A stretch of DNA of 64,000 bases from Bradyrhizobium prioriisuperbiae (GTDB taxonomy: Bacteria; Pseudomonadota; Alphaproteobacteria; Rhizobiales; Xanthobacteraceae), in assembly GCF_032397745.1 (NCBI RefSeq), contig NZ_CP135921.1:4638501-4702500 (forward strand), in the 5' to 3' direction. Positions 1 through 8,905 of the stretch are shown piece after piece. Under the pieces are notes generated by a model. It searched no databases, was not told where the DNA came from, and saw only the letters and a list, made by a program, of their open reading frames with translations. Position 1 is the first letter of the stretch. Every line of letters starts with the position of its first letter. The translations under genes were made by a program, and so were the position numbers.

Positions 1-2129
1 ACCGGCCCCAGCTCGCCGACGCCTGTCGGCTTTGCCTCGCTGTCGATGAAGCGCGTGGTCATCGTCGGCGTCTCCCACAGATGCAGCGGATCGAACCCAT
101 CGAAATTGGTTTCCTGCACCTCGCCGCCGCTGAACGTCACTTCCGTGCGTAGCCCGGACAGGCCCCACACCACGCCGCCTTCGATGTTGGAGGTCGCAAT
201 CCCTGGATCGAGCACACGCCCGATATCGACCGCGCTCCACACCTGGTGGCATTTGACCGCCTTGGTTTTGCCGTCGCCGGTCGCGACGGACAGCTCCACT
301 ACCTGGGCGATATAGCCGCCGAACGCCTTGGCCAGCGCCAGCCCCCGGGTGCGTCCGGCCGGCACGGTGCCGCCCCAGCCGCTCTGGGTGGCGACGCTCT
401 TCAGAACAGCGACGGCGCGGAGATCGCTCGCGGCCAGCGTGAGCCGATAGGCCAGCGGATCGCGCCCGGCGGCATGCGCCAGATCGTCGATGACGCTTTC
501 CAGCACGAAATTGTTCGGCCCGTGGCCGGTGGTGCGCCAGACCGAGACCGCCAGCGGCGTCTCCACCCGGTGCTGCTCCACGCGCGTGTTGGCGATGGCG
601 TAGGGCGGCGCGGCCACGCCCTCCACCGACATCTCGTCATAGGCCTGCGGCGGCGCGATCGGGCGGGTCCAGTCGCCGTCCGCCTGCAGCACGCCGCGCG
701 GAAAGATGTAGAGCATGTGCGAGGGCGACACCACGCGGTGGGTCATGGCGACGGGCAGGCCGTCGGTGCCCAGCGCCGCCGTCACCGCATGGGTCATCGG
801 CGGGCGATAGGCGTCGTAACGGAAATCCTCCTCGCGGCTCCAGATCACCTTCACCGGCTGGCCAACGGCTTTCGCGACAACGATCGCAATCTGCATGAAA
901 TCCGCGAGCAGCCGCCGGCCGAAGCCGCCGCCGAGCAGGGTGCGATGGAGGATGACGCGCTCGTCAGGCAACCCGGTGAGGCGTTTGGCGACGGCGTGGG
1001 CCATCTCGACCCCCTGGGTCGGGCACCACAGCTCGCAGCGCTCTGGAGTCACATGCGCCGTGCAGTTCATCGGCTCCATGGTGGCGTGGGCCTGGGCCGG
1101 AATCTCGAAGGTGGCGTGATAAGTCTTGCCGGCTGCCGCGAGGGCTGCCTCGCTGTCGCCGACCTTGGCGGTGACGTCGAAGGCCGCTGTCTTAAGCCGC
1201 GTGGCATGATCCGCACGCTGCGCTTCGGTGGAATAGTCGGCCAGCGGGCCGGGCGCAAAGATAAGCTCGGTCTGGTCGAGCGCGCGTTTCGCGGTCCAGT
1301 AATCCTGCGCCACCACCGCAAGGCCGGACGGAATCTCGACCACCGCCCGCACGCCCGGTCGCGCCTTGAGGGCGTCCCTGTCGAACGGCTTCAGCGTTGC
1401 CCCCGGCGAGGGGGCGCGACGAATGGCGGCCACCAGCATGCCCGGCAGCTTGACATCGATGCCGAACACGGCGGAGCCGTCGACCTTCGACGGGATATCG
1501 ATCCGCGGCTGCGACTTGCCGATCAGCTGCAAGGCGCTGTCGGGTTTGAGCTGAGGGGCCTTCGGCACGTCGCGTTTGGCCGCCTCAGTTGCGACGGCGC
1601 CAAATGACAGCTTGCGTTTTGTCGTGTCGTGAAAAATGCGGCCGGCCTCGACACGCAGGCTGTCGGGCGCGACGCCAAGCCTGACTGCTGCGGCTTCGAC
1701 CAGCAGGATGCGGGCCGCGGCGCCGATCGTGCGCATCATCGGAAAGAAGGTCGAAATCGACTCGCTGTTGCCGGTGAACATCCATTGATATTGCGGATGG
1801 CGATAGGCCGGATCGAAATCGCTCCATTCGAGCTTGACGCGTGGCCAGTCGGCGCCGAGTTCGTCGGCGAGCACCATCGGCAGCGTCGTGGCGATGCCCT
1901 GGCCCATCTCCGATTGCGCCAGCATGATGGTCACTGTGTCGTCAGGCGTGATGCGCAGCCAGGCGTCGACGGCGGCGCGGGTCGGTGGCTGGGCGGCTGC
2001 GGGTTGCGCCTGCGCCAGCGTGCGCCCGTGCAGCAGCGCCGCGGCGCCGGCCCCGGCGGCGAGCACTTGTCGGCGCGAGGGATGCTGGTGCGATGAGGGG
2101 CTGGAGTCGTCTTCGGCGGCGACTTTCAT
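1..2129 (-). CDS. Molybdopterin-binding subunit of a periplasmic xanthine-dehydrogenase-family oxidoreductase (isoquinoline 1-oxidoreductase beta type), 3' end cut off
   Basis: The minus frame is open for about 709 codons from an ATG at 2127-2129 to the window edge, close to the usual full length of this subunit, so only a short C-terminus is missing. Residues 19-32 carry a twin-arginine signal (RRQVLAAGAGAAAL), so the protein is probably exported folded with its cofactor. Family segments visible are SEMGQGIATTLP near residue 70, MEPMNCTAHV, a glycine-rich LGGGFGRR segment and VWRTTGHGPNNF. These enzymes hydroxylate N-heterocycles or oxidise aldehydes using a molybdopterin cofactor, with a [2Fe-2S] partner and often a cytochrome. 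The partner subunits would lie downstream, outside the window. The gene is divergent from a LysR regulator. The substrate cannot be told from sequence. Confidence 0.9.
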   Translation of the reverse strand, partial: MKVAAEDDSSPSSHQHPSRRQVLAAGAGAAALLHGRTLAQAQPAAAQPPTRAAVDAWLRITPDDTVTIMLAQSEMGQGIATTLPMVLADELGADWPRVKLEWSDFDPAYRHPQYQWMFTGNSESISTFFPMMRTIGAAARILLVEAAAVRLGVAPDSLRVEAGRIFHDTTKRKLSFGAVATEAAKRDVPKAPQLKPDSALQLIGKSQPRIDIPSKVDGSAVFGIDVKLPGMLVAAIRRAPSPGATLKPFDRDALKARPGVRAVVEIPSGLAVVAQDYWTAKRALDQTELIFAPGPLADYSTEAQRADHATRLKTAAFDVTAKVGDSEAALAAAGKTYHATFEIPAQAHATMEPMNCTAHVTPERCELWCPTQGVEMAHAVAKRLTGLPDERVILHRTLLGGGFGRRLLADFMQIAIVVAKAVGQPVKVIWSREEDFRYDAYRPPMTHAVTAALGTDGLPVAMTHRVVSPSHMLYIFPRGVLQADGDWTRPIAPPQAYDEMSVEGVAAPPYAIANTRVEQHRVETPLAVSVWRTTGHGPNNFVLESVIDDLAHAAGRDPLAYRLTLAASDLRAVAVLKSVATQSGWGGTVPAGRTRGLALAKAFGGYIAQVVELSVATGDGKTKAVKCHQVWSAVDIGRVLDPGIATSNIEGGVVWGLSGLRTEVTFSGGEVQETNFDGFDPLHLWETPTMTTRFIDSEAKPTGVGELGP

Positions 2130-2217
2130 GGGGACCGTCAGGCTCAAGGGGCGCCGCCGGCGGGAGCGCATGCCGTGGCCGACAAAGTGTCGCGTCCGGG
2201 GTACAAGGCGGCTATTA

Positions 2218-2231
2218 TTCATTCAAATGAA
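2218..2231. promoter_or_regulatory. Palindromic operator candidate in the divergent XDH/LysR intergenic region
   Basis: TTCATT-CA-AATGAA is a perfect inverted repeat with 6-base arms, in an AT-rich patch 17 nt before the LysR start. LysR proteins usually bind dyads in the region shared with their divergent target. Assigning it to this regulator is inference. Confidence 0.35.
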
Positions 2232-2248
2232 AACGCTGGATAAGCGAT

Positions 2249-3178
2249 ATGAACAAAATCGATATCGATCAGATCAAGCTGCGGCGGCTGGATTTTTCAA
2301 TGCTGATGATTTTTCGCGATCTGGTCCGGCTGCAGAAGACCACGGCGGTCGCCGCGCAGCTTCGCCTCAGCCAATCGGCGATCAGCCATGCGCTGGCGCG
2401 GCTGCGTGAGGTGTTCGCCGATCCGCTGTTCATGCGCCGGCCCAACGGCCTGGAACCGACATTCCGCGCCATGGAGCTGTTGCCCAAGGTGGAGACGATC
2501 CTGCGGATGGCGCAGGAGGCGCTCGATGTCCCGACGCAGTTCGACCCAACGTCATCCACCCGCTCGTTCCGGCTTGCCGGCAACGACCTGGTCGGCGGCG
2601 TGATCACCCCGCCGTTGCTTGGCCTGTTGCGGCGGGAGGCGCCGGGCTGCCGTGTCGCGTTCCAGTTCGCGGTCGGCGTCGAGAGCTTGAATGCGCTGAG
2701 GAGCAACGACCTCGACCTTGCGATCGGACGGATCTGGAATCTGCCCGATGATTTTCAGGCGACGCCGGTGTTCGAGGAAAGTTTCGTCGTTGTGGTGCGC
2801 AAACATCATCCGCTTGCGCGCGCCGGCAAACTGGGCCTGGAGGCCTATCTGGCGCTGGACCACATCCTGGTCTCGTTCCGCGGCGGCTACTGGGGCATGG
2901 TCGACCAGGCGCTGAAACGCCGCCGCCTGAAGCGGCGCGTGGTGGCGAGTGTGCCGATGTTCATGACGGCGATGACGGCGGTGGCGCAAAGCGATCTCGC
3001 CGCCACCGTGCCGGCACGGCTGGCCGCCAAATATGCCCCGCAGCTCGGGCTCAAGGTGTTCGAGGCGCCGGTGAAGATCGACGCCTTTACGATCAGCCTG
3101 GTGCGGCATGCGCGCTCGCTCGCCGATCCCGGGCTCGACTGGCTGGCCGGCAAGATCATGCAGGCCGAGCAGGGCTGA
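2249..3178 (+). CDS. LysR-family transcriptional regulator
   Basis: A 309-residue protein of typical LysR length. Residues 10-70 form the winged HTH (LQKTTAVAAQLRLSQSAISHALARLREVFADPLFMRR), close to the NodD/NahR-like subgroup in its DPLFMRRPNGLEPT stretch. The rest is a periplasmic-binding-protein-like effector domain (FRLAGNDLVGG... onwards). It is transcribed away from the molybdenum hydroxylase gene, the usual arrangement for a pathway-specific activator. The start at 2249 leaves room for a short palindrome just upstream. It converges on the beta-propeller gene, with only 24 nt between the two stop codons. The inducer is unknown. Confidence 0.9.
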   Translation: MNKIDIDQIKLRRLDFSMLMIFRDLVRLQKTTAVAAQLRLSQSAISHALARLREVFADPLFMRRPNGLEPTFRAMELLPKVETILRMAQEALDVPTQFDPTSSTRSFRLAGNDLVGGVITPPLLGLLRREAPGCRVAFQFAVGVESLNALRSNDLDLAIGRIWNLPDDFQATPVFEESFVVVVRKHHPLARAGKLGLEAYLALDHILVSFRGGYWGMVDQALKRRRLKRRVVASVPMFMTAMTAVAQSDLAATVPARLAAKYAPQLGLKVFEAPVKIDAFTISLVRHARSLADPGLDWLAGKIMQAEQG

Positions 3179-3202
3179 CGGACCCAAGCGGTCCACATGC
3201 GC

Positions 3203-5098
3203 TTACCGACTGATCCAGATCTCAAGGTCCGTATTTTCTATCGTCTTAACCATGACCGCACGCAACGGGCGGCCCGGGATACCTGCTGATCGCGCGCTGC
3301 TCGCCACGGCCGCAAGACGTTCGGCAAGCGCGCCGTCGCCACGCGGACCAAAACGGACCTCGTTCACATTTGCGGCCTCAGGACGTTGCTCGCCGCCTTG
3401 ATCTGCGCCCTGAATGTTCCAACCCGTCTGCAGCAGCGAGTCGGCAAATTGCACCATAACGGGGCGCTCAATGCTCCCGGCAAACCGGATCGTCACGTTG
3501 GGGCCGGCCGGAAGCATCGTCAGCTGCGGAGCTTGTTGGGGGGTGACCTGCTCAGTTGGCGGCGTGGTGCGCGGCGACGGTAGCGGCAGCGCCGCCGTGC
3601 TGGCGCAGCCTGGTCCGGTTGGAAGATCGGCAAATGGCAGGGCGGCGACGCGCCGCAGCGATGACAGATGATGAATGCGCACACGACCATCGAGGCTCGC
3701 GGCGGCGAGATATTGTTCGTTGTGTGAGACCGCGAGGCGGCTGATCGGTCCGCCATGGCCCCACAGCGTCGATGTCACGGAGATCGAAGGAATGCGTGTG
3801 GCCAAGCTGCTGGATCCCGCGAACATCGCGACGTTGCCGAGATCTATCTCCCTGATCGAACAGTCCTGTGCCGCCACGTAAAGTCGCGTCCCGAGCCGTG
3901 ACGACAGCGCCGATGCGGTGGCCTCAACATCAAGCGGCAGCCGTACCATGGTCATCGAGGGGGATGGCAAGGCAGCCGCGGGGCCGGTCAGGCCGCGCCT
4001 CTCCAGGCGCGCAACGTAGATGTCTCCGTTGGATGTGCGAACGGTCAGCAATCGACCGTCGTCCGACATCTCCAGGCTGTCGGGCGCCAGCAGAGGTGGG
4101 GGCGTGCCTTCGGGAAACAGAATGTCTTGCGATACGATCGCGCCCGAGGAGCGCGCCGGATACCAGGCCTTGATCGATCCGTCGCTGGCGGCTGAAGCGA
4201 GCTGTGCCCGGCTTTCATCCAGACTCCACGCCCCGGCAGTGGCGAGCGCCACCACCGCCGCCCCGTGGCTTCCTGCCCCTTTTCTGGCGGCAGTTTGTTC
4301 TGCACTCACGATTGGCGTGCGGTCCTCCCGGATGAAGGCGATGCGGCCATCGATGCCACCGACAGCGATCCGGCCTGGACTGGGGAGGGCAATCATCGCC
4401 GTCACCGTCGTATCCCAGGGCAGCGCAGGCTCGAAGCGCACGGGTTGCCTGGCTTGATCGGGCTGGGATTGTGCGTTGGAGGCCGATGTCCGCCAGACGG
4501 TTCGCGGGTCGGGTGCGATCGCCACGATGCCGCGTTCGTTGCTCCTGTCCGGATTGCGCAGGCGAGTTGCACCTGTGACATAGAGTGCACCGTCGTCGTC
4601 GACCACAGCCAGTCCGCCCGGTATCACGAGTTCGAACGAGGTCGTGCGGGCGACCAGGGCGCCATCGTCCGCCGGCTGCGCGATGGAGGCGGCGAGTTCG
4701 GCACGAGCACCCGTCAGAATGGGAGCCAGCGGCAGCGGAGCGGACCCGACAAAAGCGGATGACGAGGGAATGGTGCCGCTGGGCTGAACAAAGGTTGACG
4801 CTCTGCGATCATCCATAAACACGACGGCGGTGTCGTTCGCGAACCAATGCATCCCGCTCATTGCCGCCAGTCTTGTCCCTGGGGTGCGCGCGGCCAGTGG
4901 TGCGCTATCCGCGATCCACTGTTGCGACCATTGCGCGATCCACAACCCGCCGAGCAGGCCGACCACGCCCGCCGTCAGGATCGGCGCCCGCTTGACGATC
5001 ATGACCGCAAAAGTCGCATTGATGCGAAGGTGGGCGAGCGTGATGCCGATCAGCTCCGCCCAGCGTGGTCCGGAGGTGCGCGGGGTCACATCGGTCAT
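3203..5098 (-). CDS. Membrane-anchored beta-propeller (WD40-like) protein, last gene of the protease/MoxR locus
   Basis: 631 residues. One hydrophobic helix at about 38-56 anchors the protein, leaving a large non-cytoplasmic or peripheral domain. Repeats have WD40 character: GHGGPISRLAVSHNEQYLAAASLDGRVRIHHL at about 445-480 is a canonical blade, and SASDGSIKAWYP-like and VGGIDGRIAFI segments are weaker blades. The last 100 residues (VTIRFAGSIERPVMVQFADSLLQTGW to EIWISR) look like a separate alpha/beta domain of the LytR_C or SPOR-like sort. The start codon overlaps the stop of the 913-residue gene by 4 nt (ATGA), so the two are translationally coupled. Function is unknown. A scaffold or sensor role is inference from the fold. 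Confidence 0.75.
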   Translation of the reverse strand: MTDVTPRTSGPRWAELIGITLAHLRINATFAVMIVKRAPILTAGVVGLLGGLWIAQWSQQWIADSAPLAARTPGTRLAAMSGMHWFANDTAVVFMDDRRASTFVQPSGTIPSSSAFVGSAPLPLAPILTGARAELAASIAQPADDGALVARTTSFELVIPGGLAVVDDDGALYVTGATRLRNPDRSNERGIVAIAPDPRTVWRTSASNAQSQPDQARQPVRFEPALPWDTTVTAMIALPSPGRIAVGGIDGRIAFIREDRTPIVSAEQTAARKGAGSHGAAVVALATAGAWSLDESRAQLASAASDGSIKAWYPARSSGAIVSQDILFPEGTPPPLLAPDSLEMSDDGRLLTVRTSNGDIYVARLERRGLTGPAAALPSPSMTMVRLPLDVEATASALSSRLGTRLYVAAQDCSIREIDLGNVAMFAGSSSLATRIPSISVTSTLWGHGGPISRLAVSHNEQYLAAASLDGRVRIHHLSSLRRVAALPFADLPTGPGCASTAALPLPSPRTTPPTEQVTPQQAPQLTMLPAGPNVTIRFAGSIERPVMVQFADSLLQTGWNIQGADQGGEQRPEAANVNEVRFGPRGDGALAERLAAVASSARSAGIPGRPLRAVMVKTIENTDLEIWISR

Positions 5099-7836
5099 GC
5101 GGGCGGCCTTTCCGACGGTGATCCGGCGGGCGTTTCGGGCGTCTCCTCGCGGCGTTCGGTCTGGGACGTCTCGCGGGGGGGCGATTGCGATTCCGGCTCA
5201 CCGCTCGCTGCGGGCGGAGCGGGAGTGGATGACGTGTCCGACACGCCGGCAGGTCGCTGAGGTGACAGGGATGGAAGCAGCCTTGGCTGGTACGGCAGTG
5301 AACGGCGCAGCAGGATGCAAACGCCCGCGGTGACCAGGCAGAACAACACGAAGACGAACAGTGGAAACCAGGCTCCTATCGGATGCGGGCTGGTGCGGAA
5401 ATCGGGGACGAGCGATGCGGCGCCGATGCCGGCGCCGGCGATCAGCGCCGCGATGCCGGCTTCGCGCCGGAGAACGGCGCGGCCGGCGGCGGCGCGCAGC
5501 AAGGCTTCCCGCTCGGGTGTGACGGGGGGCGGTTCAAGATTCACGTTTCCGGCAAGAGCACGCACCATCACCGCGTCCGGAGGCAGCGCCAGCGCGCCGG
5601 TGCGCGGCCACCAGATCGCCAGCGGCCCCGGGGCTTCGCCTGTCCGCGGTGTGAACAGCGCGCGAATGACCTCGCAGGCGCGCTTGAGGTCATCCCCGTC
5701 GATCGCGGCCAACACTTCGCGGCGCAGCCATTCGGGCATGCGTCCGGTGCGGAACCAGGGCAGCGTGGTCAGGCGTTCGAAAATGCGGCGGTCGCCCGGC
5801 GTGTCGCGGAACACCATCGGTGCTTCCGGGTGAGGGCCGGCGCGAAGATGCATGCCGATATGCTGCGTCAAGTCGAAGCGCAGTTGCGGATAGATCGCGC
5901 AACCCGCATGCCAGAGAAATCCTTTTGGCCCAAGCCAGCGTCGCAGGTCGCTGATGATCTCGGCGATGCTCTCGGGCGACGGCGCGAGATCGGTGACGAG
6001 CAGCACCCTGTCGGGCAACAGATGCGGGCCATACGAAACCCTGGCGCCGGAGCCAAACTTGTCCGCAATGGCCTTCCACCAGACGTCGAGCTTTGCCAGC
6101 CCGATGACGCCGCGGGCGCGTTGAAGTGCGAGGCGGTGGCTGGCGCGCCCATAGGGTAGCCGGAAGCCCTGTGCAAGATCGGCCGTCATGTCCTGTGTCG
6201 TGCGGCCGAGCGGGACGTTGAGGTCGCGCGACATCGCAAACTCCACCTCACCCCAGTCGCCGACGGGCACAGGCGTCAGCACCATCCGTTCCTCCCAGAA
6301 CGACAAGCCCTTGCCGACGGCTTCGCGCACCCGTCCGGTGATGCGCTCGACGAGGTCTCTCCCGTCCGTCACCAGGATTAGGCGCGCATTGGGATGCAGA
6401 TCGCGAAGCGAGGGCAAGGCGAGCAATTCCTCCCGTCCGTTCAGCCCGCCGACGTGGGCCCGCGTCTGCGCCGCCACCACCCGGCGGACGAACAGCGGGT
6501 CGCGTTCGTAATCGTAGATGCTCATCGACAGGCCGCGTTTGGCCATCGTTTCCATGACGCGGCGGACACGCAGGCGCTCATGGTCATGCGGCTGCCAGCG
6601 CTGGATGATGACCAGATAATCGACCATGCGCTGGACGCGCCGCATCACCGGCTCGGCGTAGCCAGCCTGGCGCAGCACGGCGGTGACGCTGCGGCGCGCA
6701 TCGAGACGGCGCCCGGCCACGGGCCGGTAGCGCATCAGTGCACGCAAGCTGTCCCGCGTGATGAATGGCTCCGGCGCGCGGCTGTCGACGGCGCCGCTGG
6801 CCTGCCGGATGCCTTCCAGCGCCGGGGGGCCGCCCAGCGCCCGCATCTCCTCATCCTTCCAACGTTCGAGCACGTCGTTGGTGCGGCGGCGAAACCTGAA
6901 CGGCGCATAGAAAATGAACAGCAGCAGCGGCAGGCCCGCGAGCAGGAGCCACGCCCGCGACCAGGGGAGCGGCGCCGCTGCAGTGGATGCAGGCGTCGTG
7001 CCGGTCGCCACGGCGAGACTGCCGGGCTGCAGCGCCTTGTCGTCCGCGACGATGCGGCTTTCGAACAGGACGCGCGGCAAGTTCGCAGACATCGCGGCGA
7101 TTTCGGCGGTCAGCCGTTTGAGACTGGTAATGCCGCGGGCGTCGGCGGTCAGCGCATCGTCGGGCGGCAGCGGCCATCCGCGCAGCATAGCGACCAGGAG
7201 CGTATCTGACGTGCCGAGTTGCGGTGTCCGGCCGGCATGTGCGGCGGCCAACAGGCGCGGCGTTACGCCGCTCTGCGTTGCAGCGCGAGTGTCGAGAAGT
7301 TGGCGGGTGGTCGCCATGGCACGGTCGTAGGCTTCGGCAGCTCGCTTGTCCAAATCTGCCGTCGGCGGCGGGGACGGTCGAAGCACAGGAACGATGATCC
7401 GCCGCGAGTTCTTGATCGGGTCGGGTACGGCTTCGATGATGGGTGTGGAATGCATGACGACGGCCAGGGATAACGCGCCCGCGGCGGCCATGCGGACCAG
7501 CCTCCAGATGCTGGTCGGTTCCGGCGGTTCCGGTGGCTGAGGCGCGGGCGGTTCGGGCGCGAAGCCGGCGAGAACGTCCGCCAGCAGGCGCCGTGCGGCG
7601 CCGTTTTCGGCGAGGATGGGGGCGAGATAATTGATCCAGACCTCAGGGCTGGCGCCATGTTCCGCAATGCCGCCGGGACTTCGCAGGTCGGTGATGAGAC
7701 GATGTAGGTCGATGCGCTGGCCGGGCGTCATGCGCCATGCGCGGTCGCCGCTCTCGCTCAGCCGCCGCGCAGTCTCGTACACCACGATGAGCTCGTCGGG
7801 ATTGATCGCGATGGGGGCAGCGGCCGCGTCGGACAT
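5095..7836 (-). CDS. Large membrane protein with degenerate vWA-like central domain, partner of the MoxR ATPase
   Basis: 913 residues. Residues 13-93 are helical and could be a death-like adaptor domain. A proline-rich linker (94-108) precedes a membrane helix at 113-129. A second helix lies at about 288-308, and one or two more near 800-850 before a Pro/Ser/Glu-rich tail. The central soluble part has an alternating strand/helix pattern with VDYLVIIQR, LSMSIYDYERDP and ARLILVTDG, which recalls a von Willebrand A fold but lacks the DxSxS metal site. It starts 4 nt after the MoxR stop and overlaps the next gene by 4 nt. MoxR ATPases commonly pair with vWA proteins, which supports the reading, but the domain call needs structure prediction. 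Confidence 0.7.
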   Translation of the reverse strand: MSDAAAAPIAINPDELIVVYETARRLSESGDRAWRMTPGQRIDLHRLITDLRSPGGIAEHGASPEVWINYLAPILAENGAARRLLADVLAGFAPEPPAPQPPEPPEPTSIWRLVRMAAAGALSLAVVMHSTPIIEAVPDPIKNSRRIIVPVLRPSPPPTADLDKRAAEAYDRAMATTRQLLDTRAATQSGVTPRLLAAAHAGRTPQLGTSDTLLVAMLRGWPLPPDDALTADARGITSLKRLTAEIAAMSANLPRVLFESRIVADDKALQPGSLAVATGTTPASTAAAPLPWSRAWLLLAGLPLLLFIFYAPFRFRRRTNDVLERWKDEEMRALGGPPALEGIRQASGAVDSRAPEPFITRDSLRALMRYRPVAGRRLDARRSVTAVLRQAGYAEPVMRRVQRMVDYLVIIQRWQPHDHERLRVRRVMETMAKRGLSMSIYDYERDPLFVRRVVAAQTRAHVGGLNGREELLALPSLRDLHPNARLILVTDGRDLVERITGRVREAVGKGLSFWEERMVLTPVPVGDWGEVEFAMSRDLNVPLGRTTQDMTADLAQGFRLPYGRASHRLALQRARGVIGLAKLDVWWKAIADKFGSGARVSYGPHLLPDRVLLVTDLAPSPESIAEIISDLRRWLGPKGFLWHAGCAIYPQLRFDLTQHIGMHLRAGPHPEAPMVFRDTPGDRRIFERLTTLPWFRTGRMPEWLRREVLAAIDGDDLKRACEVIRALFTPRTGEAPGPLAIWWPRTGALALPPDAVMVRALAGNVNLEPPPVTPEREALLRAAAGRAVLRREAGIAALIAGAGIGAASLVPDFRTSPHPIGAWFPLFVFVLFCLVTAGVCILLRRSLPYQPRLLPSLSPQRPAGVSDTSSTPAPPAASGEPESQSPPRETSQTERREETPETPAGSPSERPPA

Positions 7837-7840
7837 GTGG

Positions 7841-8905
7841 TCACGTCGTCATGACGGCCACGCGGGGCGGCGCGGCGGGCAGGGCATCGAGGGCGACCTT
7901 GAAGACCGGCAGGTCCGATTTGAGTTTGATGAGTGCGGGGGCAAGCCGCGGCATCCAGGCCGCGAGCGTCATTTCGTAAGGACGTGCCGCCACGATGCGG
8001 CCGGCATCGATCAGTTCGGCGATACCGGGATCTTTTTGCATGCCGCTTTTGCGCAGTGTGCCGAACAAAGTCAGCAGTGTGCCGCGCTCGACCTCCGGAA
8101 ACGGACCGTCGCGGCCCGATGAGCCGAAGTGGAGATCGAGTATCTCCTTCAGAACGTTGGGTTCGGGAAACTCGATCGCGAGGAACACGCAGCGCCGCAA
8201 AAACGCATCCGGCATCTGGCTTTCTTCATTTGATGTCGCGATGACGATCGGCCAGCGGTCGGTGGGTATCTTATCACCAGGCGGCGTCGCGTCGCGCTCG
8301 CCGGCCCTGTTTCCGAGCTCGGGAACTCGGAAACTCATATCCTCGATCTCCCGCAGCAGATCGTTAGTGAAGTCGCGCGGTGCCTTGTCGATCTCGTCGA
8401 TGATCACGACGGATCGTCGCGGCTGGTTGGGCGATGCCGCATGTCCCGAGCCTTTCAGCAGATCCTTCACTTGGTCTCGCGGATGGGCGTCCAGGATGGC
8501 CCGGCCGAGCCCCTGATAATGGATGAAGTCGCCGGACGTCATTTGCGGCGCTGCCGCCCGCTCTTCCGGTGTTCTGGTCGCGTTCAGTTGCGCTTCGCGA
8601 AACCGCCCGACCGCATCGTAGGTGTAGAAAAGCTCGCGGGCTTCCGATGACGATTTGGTCGAGAAGAAGTACAGCGACCCGATGCCGAGCCGCCGCGCGA
8701 CGGCGTAGCCGAGTTCGGTTTTTCCGCATCCCGGTTCACCGGCGACGAGTAGCGGTCTCTTCAATCCGATCGCCACATCGACCGCCGCCTCGATGGCCGG
8801 CGTGAACCGATAGATGCGGCCCTTTTCCGAGGGGTCGTCGTTATCGAGCAACTGCGAACTGCTGATGTCGGAAGGGCTGGACGAGAGCTCCATGAAGATC
8901 GTCAT
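7841..8905 (-). CDS. MoxR-family AAA+ ATPase
   Basis: 354 residues. Walker A is GEPGCGKT at 56-63. Walker B is VVIIDE at 166-171, followed by IDKAPRDFTNDLLREIE, typical of MoxR. Sensor 1 is IATSN at 222-226, and the arginine-finger region is AFLRRC near 235-239. MoxR proteins are chaperone-like remodelling ATPases that act on a vWA partner. Here the partner candidate is encoded immediately downstream. The start overlaps the stop of the upstream protease gene by 4 nt (ATGA). The first 28 residues are a disordered acidic/serine stretch. Family assignment is firm; the substrate is unknown. Confidence 0.92.
   Translation of the reverse strand: MTIFMELSSSPSDISSSQLLDNDDPSEKGRIYRFTPAIEAAVDVAIGLKRPLLVAGEPGCGKTELGYAVARRLGIGSLYFFSTKSSSEARELFYTYDAVGRFREAQLNATRTPEERAAAPQMTSGDFIHYQGLGRAILDAHPRDQVKDLLKGSGHAASPNQPRRSVVIIDEIDKAPRDFTNDLLREIEDMSFRVPELGNRAGERDATPPGDKIPTDRWPIVIATSNEESQMPDAFLRRCVFLAIEFPEPNVLKEILDLHFGSSGRDGPFPEVERGTLLTLFGTLRKSGMQKDPGIAELIDAGRIVAARPYEMTLAAWMPRLAPALIKLKSDLPVFKVALDALPAAPPRVAVMTT

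Noticed and set aside
246-1607. Long plus-strand open frame rich in Arg, Gly and His
   Set aside because: It is the antisense shadow of the molybdopterin-binding subunit, whose minus-frame translation gives clear family motifs.
3180-3194. GGACC-N5-GGTCC hairpin between the LysR and beta-propeller stop codons
   Set aside because: The 5-bp stem is too short to claim as a terminator.
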